From: Citrus sinensis
Taxonomy: Eukaryota > Streptophyta > Magnoliopsida > Sapindales > Rutaceae
Length of the DNA stretch: 64,000 nt
Assembly: GCF_022201045.2 (NCBI RefSeq)
Contig: NC_068562.1
Span: forward strand, 10,911,001-10,975,000
Reading direction: 5' to 3'
The position numbers were made by a program, and so were the translations under genes. The notes beneath the pieces are model-generated. The model was not told the DNA's origin. It made no database searches and worked only from the letters and a program-made list of their open reading frames with translations. Positions 22,451-33,750 of the stretch are shown here, piece by piece. Every line of letters begins with the position of its first letter. Position 1 is the stretch's first letter.

Positions 22451-25400
22451 GCTAACATTTGTTCCGCTATTTTCAAGTTTTGGAGGATGACTCTTTGGTT
22501 TGTTTTGGGAATTGTTTTCCTTACTTGGTTCTCCGATAAGTTTATAATATCTTATTTCATTTTTTATGTCAATACAATAATAGAACAAATATATTGCGTT
22601 AAATGGCAAATCTGATCTTTTAAATAAACAAATCGAAACCAATCTAAATTCAATTCCATTTGTTCATTAATTTTATAAAACAAATTAAATGGATCAAAAT
22701 TTTAATTCATTTGTTAAATGAATCAAATTTAAGTAAGTCAAATTTTGACCCAATTAGTATGACTAGTCTCGAATTCGCTTTTTCACTCCTATATCCATAC
22801 CGATAGTCCTATCGAGATTTTTAAAATGCCAGGTCCCATATCCTGCCCACTGGTGGGGCCCAGTTATTAACCTTAATTCTTAAAAGCCAGGGCAACTAGC
22901 TCAATATCCTTTAAATAAGGCAATATCCTCCATGGTGAGAGTGCTGATACATAAGTACTGATGCGTAGAGGTAAAAGTCTTTGCGCTCATTTGGAATTAA
23001 AGTTGGACATCTATATTTTAAAAATTATAGCACTAAAGTATTTAGTAGATTTAATTATAGTAGTTTGAAAATTAAGTTAATTTAATTTTATACTTATATA
23101 ATAAAAATTATACTATATTTTTACTAATTTTATCAAAATTATTATTTAAAAATTGTATTTATTATATACTATTAACTTTTATTTTAAAATTATAGTTTTT
23201 TTTTCCTCAACAACTGTATTTTAAGAGTTATAGTATCTCAACACTAAAAAAGGACTTAGAAAAATTGCTTGGAGAAGGAAAAGGAATATTTGTAAGTTGG
23301 GTGAAGTTTCCGAGATAATGGAAAATCTAATCCCGATTGAAAAACACAAATTTCTTAGCTTATTACTTTCAGATGCATTCAAGCTTTTTTATCATCATGT
23401 CCCATATCGAAGAAACCAATATCGATTTATTAGTTGGAAAAGAAACATCTATTTGACAACAGTGAAAGCAAATGACAACGCAAGTAACACGACTAGGCAA
23501 GTTCAAGCTTTTGATGACATCAAAAACGTCGGAAGCATGGAAGAAAAACATCTTGAGTTGCTTGATTCTCCCATTGCAGCTCTCCCCACCAACTTTCCTC
23601 TCCTCTAATAACAATTTTATGCCCCTTTGCGCTGTTGAAATCGAGTGGAAGTTTCTTAAGCTCCGGGCAGTTACTTACCTTGATTTCCTTGAGATGTAGG
23701 AAGGGCAAGGCATTCGGATATATGCTTTTCAATTTTGGCAGAGTTTTCAATATCAGAAGCTCCAGTCTTGCAAATGGATTTAGATTTCTCATCATCTCTG
23801 GAACTTCTCCGGAATATTGTCCGCTTATTTCTTCAATTTCGGGGCAACGTAGGATGTCAATCGTCAAGAGGTTTGGAGCAAGACCAAGCCATGACAAGTT
23901 CCTCAGCTTATTGCAATCTGATACGACAACGTAGTAAAGGCTGTGGAATTGGAAACCATGAACTTGACTAACACACACATTTTGTTGTATATTCCCTATT
24001 TCAATTTTCAACTCTTCCAATTTTTCACAATTTCTGAAACCGAGTGACTCGAGATTCTTGATATTTGCTAAAGGTAAAACATTCAGCGACCTTGAATCTT
24101 CCAACAGTTCTAGCCGTAAATGTAGAATGTAGCTCTGTATTCTGTGGGAGCTTAAAAATTTTGAGAGTGCGTGGGAACTTGTCAAGTTGATGCCCAAAAC
24201 ATTTAAGTTCTCCATAAGAAGCACTTCCTCCATCAGAACTTCACAATTTTCAACTTCTTCGAAATAATGGCAGTCGACGATTCTCAAAATATACAACATT
24301 GAGAAATTAGATATTAGATGCCGGGGAATTCTGCAGAGGCTTTTTGTGTAGTCCAAATTCAGACATTTAAGATTTACCAACGCCTTTAACTCTTCCGGCA
24401 ACTCTTTAATGTTCGTCAACGATAGATTAAGATGTTGCAGTGAAACCAATCTTGAAATTCCTGACGGTAATTGCTTTAAACTCTGATTGTTAGACAAATT
24501 TAAAACCTTGAGAGAAGGCATAAACTGGAAGAAACCATCCGTGATCACCTTTAAATTATTGTTATTAAGAAACAGAGTTATCAAGGAAGGACATGAAGGA
24601 ATCTTTGACAGACTCTGAACTTGATTTTCCATCAATGACATTCTCCTGATCACTTGCCATTTTCCAGTTTCTGGTGCTTCGGTTAATCTAGCACCTGCTT
24701 GAACAAAAAAACTCTCTTTCTCCTTTTCAACTTCAGAAGCTATCCACAAAGCCATATCACGGATCACATCATGTAATTTTACATTATCATCATTGACTTC
24801 TTCTAACAAACATGCTCGAAGAAGATCACCTATTATAGTGTATCCTCTATCGTATTCATCGAAAAATCCTTCGCCAATCCAACAATCTATCAAATCTATT
24901 TTACTGATGTCACAGTCTTCGGGAAATAAACAGCAGTACAAGAAGCATGATTTAATCTTTCCATTTGGTAAATTATCGTAACTGAACTTTAAAAGAGGAT
25001 AAACTTCGTCCATACCTGGAAATTCAGAGGCAGATCTTCTTAACACCTGAATTGCGTCCTTCCATTCTTGAGGTGTTTTCTTGAAAGCCATGGCTCGCCC
25101 AATGGTAATGAGAGCAAGTGGAAGGCCATCGCATTCTTTGGCCACGATTTCAGCTAGCTCGGGAATTTGCAAGTGACTCTCAAGTGTTTCCCTCCCAACC
25201 TTCATTTGGAACAATTCCCAAGCTTCCTTGTGTTCTAAGCACTTCACTTTAAAAATCCTATGAGCTTCCATAAGCCCACAACCCCCAGCAGAACGAGTCG
25301 TAAACACTATTTTGGATGAACCATTTGTATTCATAGGAGGGATACCTAGTTTCTCCAGGTCAACGCGATTCCAAATATCATCCAACAATAATACAAACTT

Positions 25401-25867
25401 CTTCCGACTCAAAATTTTGAAAATGTCAGCAGCTTTTATTTCAAGCCTTTTATTCTTCCATGACTGGTCATACAGACCTATTTTCCTTGCAATATTTTCC
25501 TGAAGCCTGTCAATTTGTAGGTCTCTAGATAGAACAACCCAGATAACAAAATCAAAGCCGTTCGGGGTGTTGGAAAACTTGTTATTGATCCTGGTCAGCA
25601 GGGTAGTTTTTCCAACTTCCCCCATGCCATACAGACCAATAATTCCGACATGCTCTTCTCCAAGGCATCTCCAAACTTCATCAAATGTCGATTCCAGGCC
25701 TAGTGTTTGCGGAATAGGCCTTTCTTCAACTGTGGGTTCTGGTATCCTCTCAGCCACCACTTCAAAAAAAATTTCACCCTTCAAAGTAGCCACAACTTGC
25801 AAATATTTGGCCACTTTTTTTCCGAACTTGTAGTTTGATTGGCAGTTCTTGGAACAGAAGCCTCCAA

Positions 25868-26198
25868 TGTTAAGCAAGCTGACCAAGATTACCAAAAGGA
25901 AAGTCATCAACGGTCAAGTCAACAAAGGGTTTATCACTCCACACAGCTTGCTCACGTCAAAGCTATTTGTCAAGGAATATCTCCAGCACGATTTTTACAC
26001 TTGAATGCCAATATCATGTAGGAATATTTCATTCCTATTTTATAAAGATATTGTGCAATAGTTTAGGAAGTTACTTATTTTTCCTTTAATATTATTAAGC
26101 CTTTCAACGGCTACTTTGTCTTTATTTTGTATAAATAACTCTGTAAATTTCATTAAAATTACAGAACAAGAATTATACTCTTCATAGAATTTCTTTCA
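25868..26198 (+). repeat. 5' LTR of element C
   Basis: 331 bp; a base-by-base reading against 30713-31043 shows no difference. Contains a TATAAATAAC box at about 26131 that may serve as the LTR promoter. Confidence 0.95.
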
Positions 26199-26211
26199 TG
26201 GTATCAGAGCC
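26199..26211 (+). other. Primer-binding site of element C
   Basis: TGGTATCAGAGCC directly abuts the 5' LTR; tRNA-Met type. Confidence 0.88.
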
Positions 26212-26215
26212 AGCC

Positions 26216-27610
26216 ATGAGTACTAGCAATATAACCTCTTCATCCTTTATCAAAGAGCCAAGTCTAAATATTCAGTCTTTTCATCAATGCTCAAGTCTTG
26301 TGTCCATTAAACTAGACAACACGAACTTCTTGTTGTGGCGCTCACAGGTTCTCCCTTTGGTCAGAAGCCTCGGCATTCTGCACCATATTACAGATGCTGA
26401 GAGACCCGCAAAAGAAATATTATTGTCTGATGGGGAAAAGGCTGGCAACGAAGATTTCACCATGTGGACCAACAATGATGGGCTGTTAACATCTTGGTTG
26501 TTAAGCCTGATGACAGAAGAAGTGATGAGTGGAATCGTTGGAGTAGAAAATGCTCAACAAATTTGGTCATCTTTGGAGGATCAATTACTTCCGATGACTA
26601 AGGAAAAAGAGGTACATCTCATGGACAGATTGGCAACATTAAAAAAGGGATCTCTATCAGTTGAAGAGTATGTGCGCAAATACAAGCATATTTGTGATTG
26701 TTTGGCTACAATAAATAAACCAGTGAATGACTTAGATAAAGTCTTTGGTCTTGCAAGAGGTCTTGGCTACAGGTATCAAGACTTCAAACTTGCTCAACTT
26801 TCAAAACCACCTTATCCCTCATTTAAGCAGTTTGTCATGGCCCTCGAAAATCATGAACAAACTCTTATTAATTTTGAAGAAGAAAAGAAGAATACAATTA
26901 ATCTGGCTCAAGCCTTTTTTAGCCAACGAGGCAAGGGAAAAGGTCGTGGAAATGGAGGTTTCTTTAACTCAAAAGGTCGTGGTTTTACAGCAGCAGGAGG
27001 ACAAAATTTGGCTGATTCAAGTGGTCAAAAAATCAACTACAATGGTGGAAAAAGTTGGAATAATAATGCAAGTCAGTCATGGCAAAAATCAAACAATAAT
27101 CCAAGTCAACAAGGGCAACAATCATGGCAAGGAAATTCGGGACAACAGTGGCAGCAACCTCAGCAAAATAATTCTGGACAGCCTTGGCAGAAAATTCAGA
27201 ATCAATCCAAACAACAAGCTGAGGAAGTCAATGAAGAAACTGTCATATGTCAAATTTGTCATTTACCGAAACATACAGCCATTGAATGTCGACGTAGGTA
27301 TGACTACTCACATCTTACTGAGGAAATTCCACAAGCCTTAGCTGCAATGAACCTGGATGCAAATGATGCCAAATTATATGATGACTCAGGAGCAACTACC
27401 CATATGGTCAATGATCCAGGTAAAATTTCTGAACTTAAACCTTATGAAGGGAATGATGCCATTGTTGTTGGAAATGGCGATTGTCTTAATATTTCACATA
27501 TAGGAAACACCTCCATAGACAATGGCATTAGTAAACTATATTTAAAAAAATGTGCTTGTGGTTCCAGGCTTGAAAAAGAATTTACTTTCGGTAGGGCAGC
27601 TCACACATGA
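26216..27610 (+). pseudogene. gag and protease start, element C
   Basis: I choose ATG 26216 (MSTSNITSS) over the frame-extending ATG at 26198 because the latter overlaps the primer-binding site. The product has a Retrotran_gag domain (KLDNTNFLLWRSQVLPLVRS, then EEYVRKYKHICDCLA), a Gly/Asn/Gln-rich, Trp-spaced stretch (about residues 240-345), a C-x2-C-x4-H-x4-C knuckle (CQICHLPKHTAIEC) and the start of retropepsin (YDDSGATTHMVND, with Asp-Ser-Gly). After a run of seven A (27544-27550) the frame shifts +1 into the integrase frame; the gag frame closes at 27608-27610. Confidence 0.9.
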
Positions 27611-28565
27611 TAATTCATGCATTATTGAGTTTTCATCAAACAAGTTTGTTGTTAAGGATTATCAGGGAAACATCTTGGCAAAGGGAACTAAGACAAAAGG
27701 GCTTTATGCTTTAGATGAAGGACATCATGCAGCCCTATACTTATCTGAAGGCAGGAAAGCACCTTACAACATATGGCATCAAAGAATGGGACACCCCCAA
27801 ATCAAGTCCATTAAGTTTTTGAATAAAAACAAACTTATTGATGTTTCAAATTGGATTACGAAAGATTATGTATGTTCCAGTTGTCAAATGGGAAAGAACT
27901 GCAAACTTCCTTTTAATTTTTCCAATAAAATTTCCAGCGTTCCTTTGCATAAAATTCATTGCGACTTGTGGGGTCTTGCTCCTATTTCTTCTGTTCAAAA
28001 TTTTAGATATTATGCTGTCTTTGTTGATGACTGCACACGTTATACATGGCTATACCCTTTGAAAAATAAATCAGATTTATTTGATGTTTTTATCAAGTTT
28101 CAGAAACAGGTTGAAAATCGATTCGACAAGAGGATAAAAATATTTCAAAGTGATGGAGGAGGTGAATTCATATCAAATGAATTTCAAAGTCATCTCAGTC
28201 AATGTGGAATACAGCATCAATTGTCATGTCCTGCAACTCCTGAACAAAACGGTGTTGCCGAAAGGAAACACCGACATATTGTAGAAACATGTTTGACAAT
28301 GCTCTTTCATGCAAATATGCCATTACAATATTGGGTTGATGCTTTTTCTACTGCTGTTTATGTTATTAATAAGCTACCTTCGTCCACTTTAAATATGAAG
28401 ACTCCCTTTTACAAACTTTTTGGTATAAATTTTGATTACAGAGGGCTTAGAAGTTTTGGGTGTCGATGTTTTCCATATCTACGTATTTATAGGAAAAATA
28501 AATTCTCACCAAAAACATACTCTTGTGTGTTTATTGGATACAGCCCTTCACATAAGGGGTATTGA
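27549..28565 (+). pseudogene. Integrase of element C
   Basis: Continues protease (NVLVVPGLKKNLLSVGQL) into the GAG-pre-integrase zinc region (IWHQRMGHPQ, CSSCQMGK) and the integrase core: HCDLWG, VFVDDCTRYTW, FQSDGGGEF, and TPEQNGVAERKHRHIVE with the catalytic Glu. It ends at a TGA (28563-28565) in the KGY-stop-CLYPP context, where relatives have Arg; CGA to TGA at a CpG explains it. The following frame is in phase. Confidence 0.92.
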
Positions 28566-30865
28566 TGTTTGTATCCACCAACAAACAAGGTGTATATCTC
28601 ACATCATGTAATTTTTTATGAGAATTTGTTTCCCTTTAAAACTAGTAGTCTGCCAAGTTTACCTATACAGGTCAGCCAAGAAATTGTTACATTTCCTGAT
28701 GTTGAGAGGTGGACTAAAAAGGAGAAAGCAACAAACAAGCCATATCATACACATCGTTGCCATGATATACTTAGTTTAGATGAAAATAGCTCCCCATTTC
28801 AGCAAGCCCAGCATGAGTTTCACGTAAACCAACAACAAGTTGCTCATGCAAATCCAAACTCTATAGGTCTTCAAAACACAATGAACTCAAACATGCATGA
28901 CTTGGACACAAGCCAACAAGTCCCACGTGAAATTCATGATATAGTCATCCACACAGATTCAGCCTCTACAGATAATCAAGCCAGCTTAAGCCCTAGCTCA
29001 GCATCATTTGAAGAATTTGATATCACTTCAACTGAGCAAGATTCAGAGAACAATATAGGAACTGGCAGCACTCATTTGGAGTTAGAAACTAATACTCCTC
29101 AGTCAACTAAAGGCATTGATATATTTGTAGATCTTCGTATTCCAAAAGAGCCGGAAACAAGCAACACTCATCAAATGATAACTAGACACAAGTTGCGTCA
29201 TCACCCTGAGTTGGTTGATAAAATGGCTCTTACTACAACAATAGAGCCAAAACACTTCAAAACCGCCATTCGACAACCTCATTGGCGCACAGCTATGTTA
29301 GAAGAGCTTGATGCTCTCCATCAGAATAATACATGGAGTTTGGTACCAAGGCCAGTGAATACAAACATAGTGGGATCAAAATGGGTGTATCGAACTAAGT
29401 TTAAGGAAGATGGGTCCATAGACAAATACAAGGCGCGTCTTGTAGCACAAGGATACACACAAATTCCAGGTTTGGATTTCGAAGAAACCTTTAGTCCTGT
29501 GATTAAACCTACCACAATTCGGTTAATTTTTTCTCTTGCTGTAACATTAAATTGGACCATGAGACAACTTGATGTTAAAAATGCTTTTTTACATGGTTTT
29601 TTAAAAGAACCTATTTTTATGGAACAACCTCCTGGTTTCTCTAATCCTTTATATCCTGATTATGTGTGTAAGCTTAACAAGTCCTTGTATGGTCTTAAAC
29701 AAGCACCCCGTGCTTGGTTTGATAGGCTTTCTCATTATTTACTTCAATTGGGTTTCATATGCAGTAAAGCCGACTCTTCCTTATTTATATTTCATAATAA
29801 TGACTCATTAATCCTAATGCTAATTTATGTTGATGATATAGTGGTGACAGGCAACAATACTTTTCTAATTGACCAACTTATTCATCAACTAAGCATTGAG
29901 TTTGCTTTAAAGGATTTGGGACAGCTCCATTTCTTCTTAGGACTTGAGATTCGGTATTTCTCTGGAGGTATTTATGTTTCTCAAACCAAATACACCAAAG
30001 ACTTACTGACCAAAGCAAAGATGCTAGAAAGCACTAGTTTGTCAACTCCTATGGCCATCAAAGAACAAGCCAACCCCATTGATCACAAGCCCGTCAATGC
30101 AACCGAATATAGACGATTAGTTGGAGGGCTCCAATATCTCACTCTAACAAGGCCGGACATCGTTCACGCAGTCAATAAGGTATGTCAACATTTTCAAACA
30201 CCCACTGAGGCTAATTTACGTGCTGTTAAACGTATTCTCAGGTACTTAAAAGGGAGCTTGGATTATGGGATCAGATTTCTCCAACAAAGCTCTCTTAATA
30301 TTACTGCCTTTTGTGATGCTGATTGGGGAGGCTGTCCAGACACTCGGAGAAGTACCACGGGATATTGTGTCTATATGGGTGCAAATTGCATCTCATGGTC
30401 TTCAAAACGACAGCCAACTGTCTCTAGATCCAGTGTTGAAGTTGAGTACCGAGCCCTTGCTTCTAGAGCAGCAGAACTCACATGGATCACATACCTGTAC
30501 CGAGAAATTGGCATTCCTCTTGCTCAACCTCCACAACTTTTAAGTGATCATTTAAGTGCCTTGCATATGACTATTAACCCAGTCTTTCATGCTCGCTCGA
30601 AGCATATTGAATTAGATTATCACTTTACTAAGGCTTTGTCAAAAGCCATGTTCCGCGATTTTAGATACAAGCTTGGCGTTCATCAAATGTCACTTGCCAG
30701 CTTGAGGGGGGATGTTAAGCAAGCTGACCAAGATTACCAAAAGGAAAGTCATCAACGGTCAAGTCAACAAAGGGTTTATCACTCCACACAGCTTGCTCAC
30801 GTCAAAGCTATTTGTCAAGGAATATCTCCAGCACGATTTTTACACTTGAATGCCAATATCATGTA
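28566..30865 (+). pseudogene. Reverse transcriptase-RNase H of element C
   Basis: Same phase as the integrase. A Ser/Gln-rich linker (about 200 residues) precedes RT: WRTAMLEELDALHQNNTWSL, ARLVAQGYTQIPGLDFEETFSPV, the YVDD box in LMLIYVDDIVVTGNN. RNase H: FCDADWGGCPDTRRSTTGYCVY, then SSVEVEYRAL. Near the end the protein reads LDYHF-TKALSK; relatives have roughly 25 more residues (the VREKV...ADI part) between these, so an internal deletion is likely. The frame runs on into the 3' LTR. Confidence 0.9.
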
Positions 30866-31043
30866 GGAATATTTCATTCCTATTTTATAAAGATATTGTG
30901 CAATAGTTTAGGAAGTTACTTATTTTTCCTTTAATATTATTAAGCCTTTCAACGGCTACTTTGTCTTTATTTTGTATAAATAACTCTGTAAATTTCATTA
31001 AAATTACAGAACAAGAATTATACTCTTCATAGAATTTCTTTCA
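30713..31043 (+). repeat. 3' LTR of element C
   Basis: Identical by eye to 25868-26198; followed by target duplication TCCAA. Confidence 0.95.
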
Positions 31044-31349
31044 TCCAAGACATAATTTCTCAATTTCCTGAGCGTTGTCTGATATCAATTCAGCTACTTC
31101 AAGCTCTACGGTTTGCACCCTCGAAAGCCATCCCTGCACTTGGTTCGTCCGTCTCATGTGTCTTTGTTCAGCAATGATAACCCTCCTTAATACATCGTTC
31201 CTTGTTTCAAGCAACTTTTGCAATTCAGTCTGCAAGGTGAGAATATTATCTTTAAGATCATTTATGTGTGCTGCTTTTCTAGCAGTGAAATCTGCGCAAT
31301 GAGAGAAAAGGGCATCACAGGAGATTGAGAAAGAGCAAATGTTGCCCAT

Positions 31350-32080
31350 ATTTTGTAAAAGATTTCAATGAAGATATATGTAAAGAGTGAATGGAAGGAA
31401 CTACATGCTAGCTTATGAAGTGGTTGATTAAACAGCTCTAGCTCTAGCCAAGGAAGAAAAAGTTTCTGAGGCTACAATTTTATGCATAAATTGGCAACAA
31501 TGTAGCAAAGGAGTACTTTTTTCTATTATAGTTTTTGGGTTAATTATATTAGCTTTTTTTAAATTAGTTTATTTTTGTTTTTTTTAATTTGTCTGAAGCC
31601 TTAATTTTACCCTTTTTTTAGACATTTTCAAAATTGGATTTAGATTCAATGCTTACTTGAGTTTTGTATTAACTTTTTAAGAATATGCATAAGCAATTAG
31701 TAGCTATTGGATAAAAATATATATGTAGTTAGATTGTAACCCTACATTGCTATAAAAATATGGATAGCTGAAGATTATGAAAAGATCAACGCATCTTAAC
31801 TTAGTACTAAATTTAAATTTTTTAGGAGTTTAAGTTATTGAGGAGTTGTATTTTTTTTTCCCAATATAGAAGCCAAAATTGCATAAACATCAAATATATT
31901 ATATTTCATTTTTTTAATAAAATAAACAACTCAATAATTTTGTTTTTTTTTCCTAATATACAAGCCAAAATTGCATAAACATCAAATATATTATATTTCG
32001 TTTTTTTAATAAAATAAACAACTCAATAATTATAATTAGATGTTAAAATGAACAAGCATATCAATGGGTATGCAGGTGGC
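31350..32080. other. Upstream of NLR-B, AT-rich, no gene
   Basis: Presumed promoter region of NLR-B on the minus strand; no convincing TATA box found. It contains the 92-bp tandem duplication described separately. Confidence 0.55.
31850..32031. repeat. Tandem duplication, 92-bp unit
   Basis: Two copies of a unit containing AAGCCAAAATTGCATAAAC and AATAAAATAAACAACTCAAT, with period 92 bp (AGCC at 31871 and 31963) and about three substitutions. Confidence 0.92.
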
Positions 32081-32097
32081 AAAAGAAGCAGCCTTGT

Positions 32098-32345
32098 CTT
32101 CTCTCTGATCATAGAGTCAGATTACTTAGAGGTGGTGGAGTTGGTAAACAACACTAAGGGCAGCAAAACAGAAATCTTTTGGATAATTTCATAAATTCAA
32201 AAATAAGGAAGAAATTTTCAGAATGTTATAGTTAACATGTCTCTAGACAATGTAATGCTTATGCTCATTCTTTGGCTAAATTGGCTCTAGGAGGAAATAC
32301 ACCTGCTGTCTAGTTAGAAACAATACCAGCAAAGGTTTCAAATGT
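32098..32345 (+). pseudogene. RNase H-like (RVT_3) fragment of a LINE
   Basis: Two frames give IIESDYLEVVELVNNTKGSKTEIFWIIS and, after stops and a shift, RQCNAYAHSLAKLAL. These match the end of the LINE RNase H at 62260-62440 (VESDSQGVVNLINN, RSCNVIAHSLVKLAL). Conserved Asp in ESD and the N-x2-AH pattern are RNase H features. Stops at about 32190 and 32202 and a frameshift make it a dead remnant. No poly(A) tail or target duplication was found. Confidence 0.75.
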
Positions 32346-32442
32346 GTTGGTGCTGTAATTAATCGAAAAGTTTACTTTTTTATATAAAAAAAATTAAATT
32401 TATTAAAACTTCAGTCAATTTGTACATCTCAAATTTGTTCAT

Positions 32443-32611
32443 ACTTACATAGGATCAGGCTACGGTGCAACAGTGGCACCGTGCCACAGTTGCACCTAGC
32501 CGTTGGATGCAGTTGGATTGGTGGGATCCACTGACATCCAACTGCATCCAACGGCTAGGTGCAACTGTGGCACGGTGCCACTGTTGCACCTAAGGGGAAT
32601 CCACTTACATA
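32443..32611. mobile_element. Fold-back Mutator-like MITE with 9-bp target duplication
   Basis: A 151-bp element (32452-32602, GGAT...ATCC ends) flanked by ACTTACATA (32443-32451 and 32603-32611). Inside is a perfect 55-bp inverted repeat (32464-32518 against 32536-32590) around a 17-bp spacer. The arms contain smaller palindromes (GTGGCACCGTGCCAC). Nine-bp target duplications are typical of Mutator-like transposons. No coding capacity. Confidence 0.88.
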
Positions 32612-33750
32612 TATAAAAATAACTTTTACTAACTTCTGGGCCGTGTAAAATTTTTGACTTCGGCCTAGAGTTAGCCCATAGGCTTTATCCCACTAAACAA
32701 TAACAAATGGAAATTCAATCACTTAAGTCACTTTTGTAAAGTATCCCCCACTGATCGAAGATTCCTTTGAATTTCATATTTAAATGGACTTAAGTGCACT
32801 GAACCTACATAGACTCTGTTTAGTAGTTAATTCATGGGTGTTTGTAAACAATACTTCTAAATCTTGTTAACACGTACAAAACTATTTCTCAAGGGACATG
32901 AATTGTGGTAGTAGGTACGAGAAATACTTTTGATTTTTCATGTTGGAACTACTACATTATCATGATTGATTTCTGTACGATTTCAAATGAAAACAGTGCG
33001 ATTCTCACACACATATTAAATAATGAAGTGAACAACTTCAAAGTGAACACATGGAAAAATTGGTTCTTCAATACCCACTTTAATTGTTCTTTAATTCTAT
33101 ACAAATGTTCGCAGGTGATCACTTTCCTTTCATGTAATCAATTAACTCCGTTCCTTTCCATTCCTGTAGTTAGAATTTGCAGTACAGTTTGCTTGTATAA
33201 ATTAGGAGGCGGCATTAATTGGTTGGAATCGGGTTTGCTTAAAAAATGAACCGAACTGTACCTGATCAGTTTCAAGAACTTATGAACCGAATCACACCGA
33301 AATAATTTGGTTCGGTTCCAAAGTTTAGTTCGATTCAGTTTGTATAATTTGGTTCAAGAAATTTAATATTTTTTCTTTTAGACTTTTCACCTAAATTTGA
33401 ATTGAATTAAAAAACCGATCGGTTCACAGTTTTTGAAACACTAGTTCGAAGCTGAATCAAATTGAATATCTACCCCTATAAATCAAAACAACTAACATCG
33501 ACACTCCTTTTCTGATTCTTCTTTTGCTTATCAAATAACGCATCACTAATCAATAATTGTCATGTATTTAGTAATAGTTGACTTTTTACATCATCATTAA
33601 TTAAATGATTTCGTAGTATCAATGAATGAATGATATATCATGCGCCACATCATTTGTACAAGAAAATTAGTATCTCAACTTTGTAAGCATATCATTACTC
33701 CATGTAAAAATACACCCTTACCCTCTCCACCTATTCATATATTTCGTAAT
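32612..33750. other. Intergenic, AT-rich
   Basis: No gene recognised. At 33190-33475 there is a GGTTCGGTTC/AACCGA-rich stretch ending TCTACCCCTA, which resembles the 47895-48308 hAT-like repeat and may be a degenerate relative. The frame at 32905-33249 has no recognisable domain. Confidence 0.5.

Larger units (their letters stand above)
21388..23519. other. Intergenic, AT-rich
   Basis: No gene that I can support. It holds a dinucleotide repeat (21992-22034) and a segment resembling the upstream region of the BAHD gene (22195-22450). The frame at 22331-22615 matches nothing I know and is not called. Confidence 0.6.
25863..31048 (+). mobile_element. Element C: Ale/Retrofit-type Copia retrotransposon inserted in NLR-B
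   Basis: LTRs 25868-26198 and 30713-31043 (331 bp each, TGTTAAGC...TTTCA) look identical and are flanked by the target duplication TCCAA (25863-25867, 31044-31048). The primer-binding site is TGGTATCAGAGCC (26199-26211); a GAGGGGGGA polypurine tract precedes the 3' LTR. Gag, integrase, RT and RNase H are present in Copia order. An A-run frameshift (about 27544-27550), a TGA at 28563-28565 and a small deletion in RNase H disable the polyprotein. Confidence 0.96.
23520..31349 (-). pseudogene. NLR-B: full-length RPS5-like CC-NBS-LRR gene, cut only by Copia element C
   Basis: Coding parts are 31349-31049 and 25867-23520 (minus strand). With the insert and one target-site copy set aside the frame is continuous at EKLC-LGG-FCSKN, giving 882 codons and a stop, a usual length for this intronless family. 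Motifs by residue: coiled coil 1-100 beginning MGNICSFSISCD; P-loop GMGEVGKTT at 181-189; kinase-2 LLLDDIW near 260; RNBS-B KIVFTTR near 285; GLPLAL at 348-353; RNBS-D CFLYCCLFPED near 408; MHD-type LHDV near 465; then about 380 residues of LRR ending in the WWGELQWENQATQ-x-VF C-terminus shared with NLR-C. The family acts inside the cell as pathogen-effector receptors. The insert, in the opposite orientation, separates the coiled coil from the NB-ARC domain. A minus-strand frame can start inside the LTR (25910), so a coiled-coil-less product is conceivable but unproven. Confidence 0.93.

Noticed and set aside
22331..22615. 94-residue frame upstream of NLR-B
   Set aside because: No recognisable domain, and it overlaps the segment resembling a BAHD upstream region; likely chance.
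25839..26021. 60-residue plus-strand frame spanning the 5' LTR of element C
   Set aside because: It is LTR sequence repeated in the tail of the RT frame at the 3' LTR; not a gene.
27541..27555. Programmed frameshift between gag and pol of element C at TTTAAAAAAA
   Set aside because: Plant Copia elements of this type normally have one frame, and one extra A in a homopolymer explains the shift; other lesions are present too.
32464..32590. Perfect hairpin as a microRNA gene or terminator
   Set aside because: The 9-bp target duplication and GGAT ends show a transposon; small-RNA production is possible but has no direct support.
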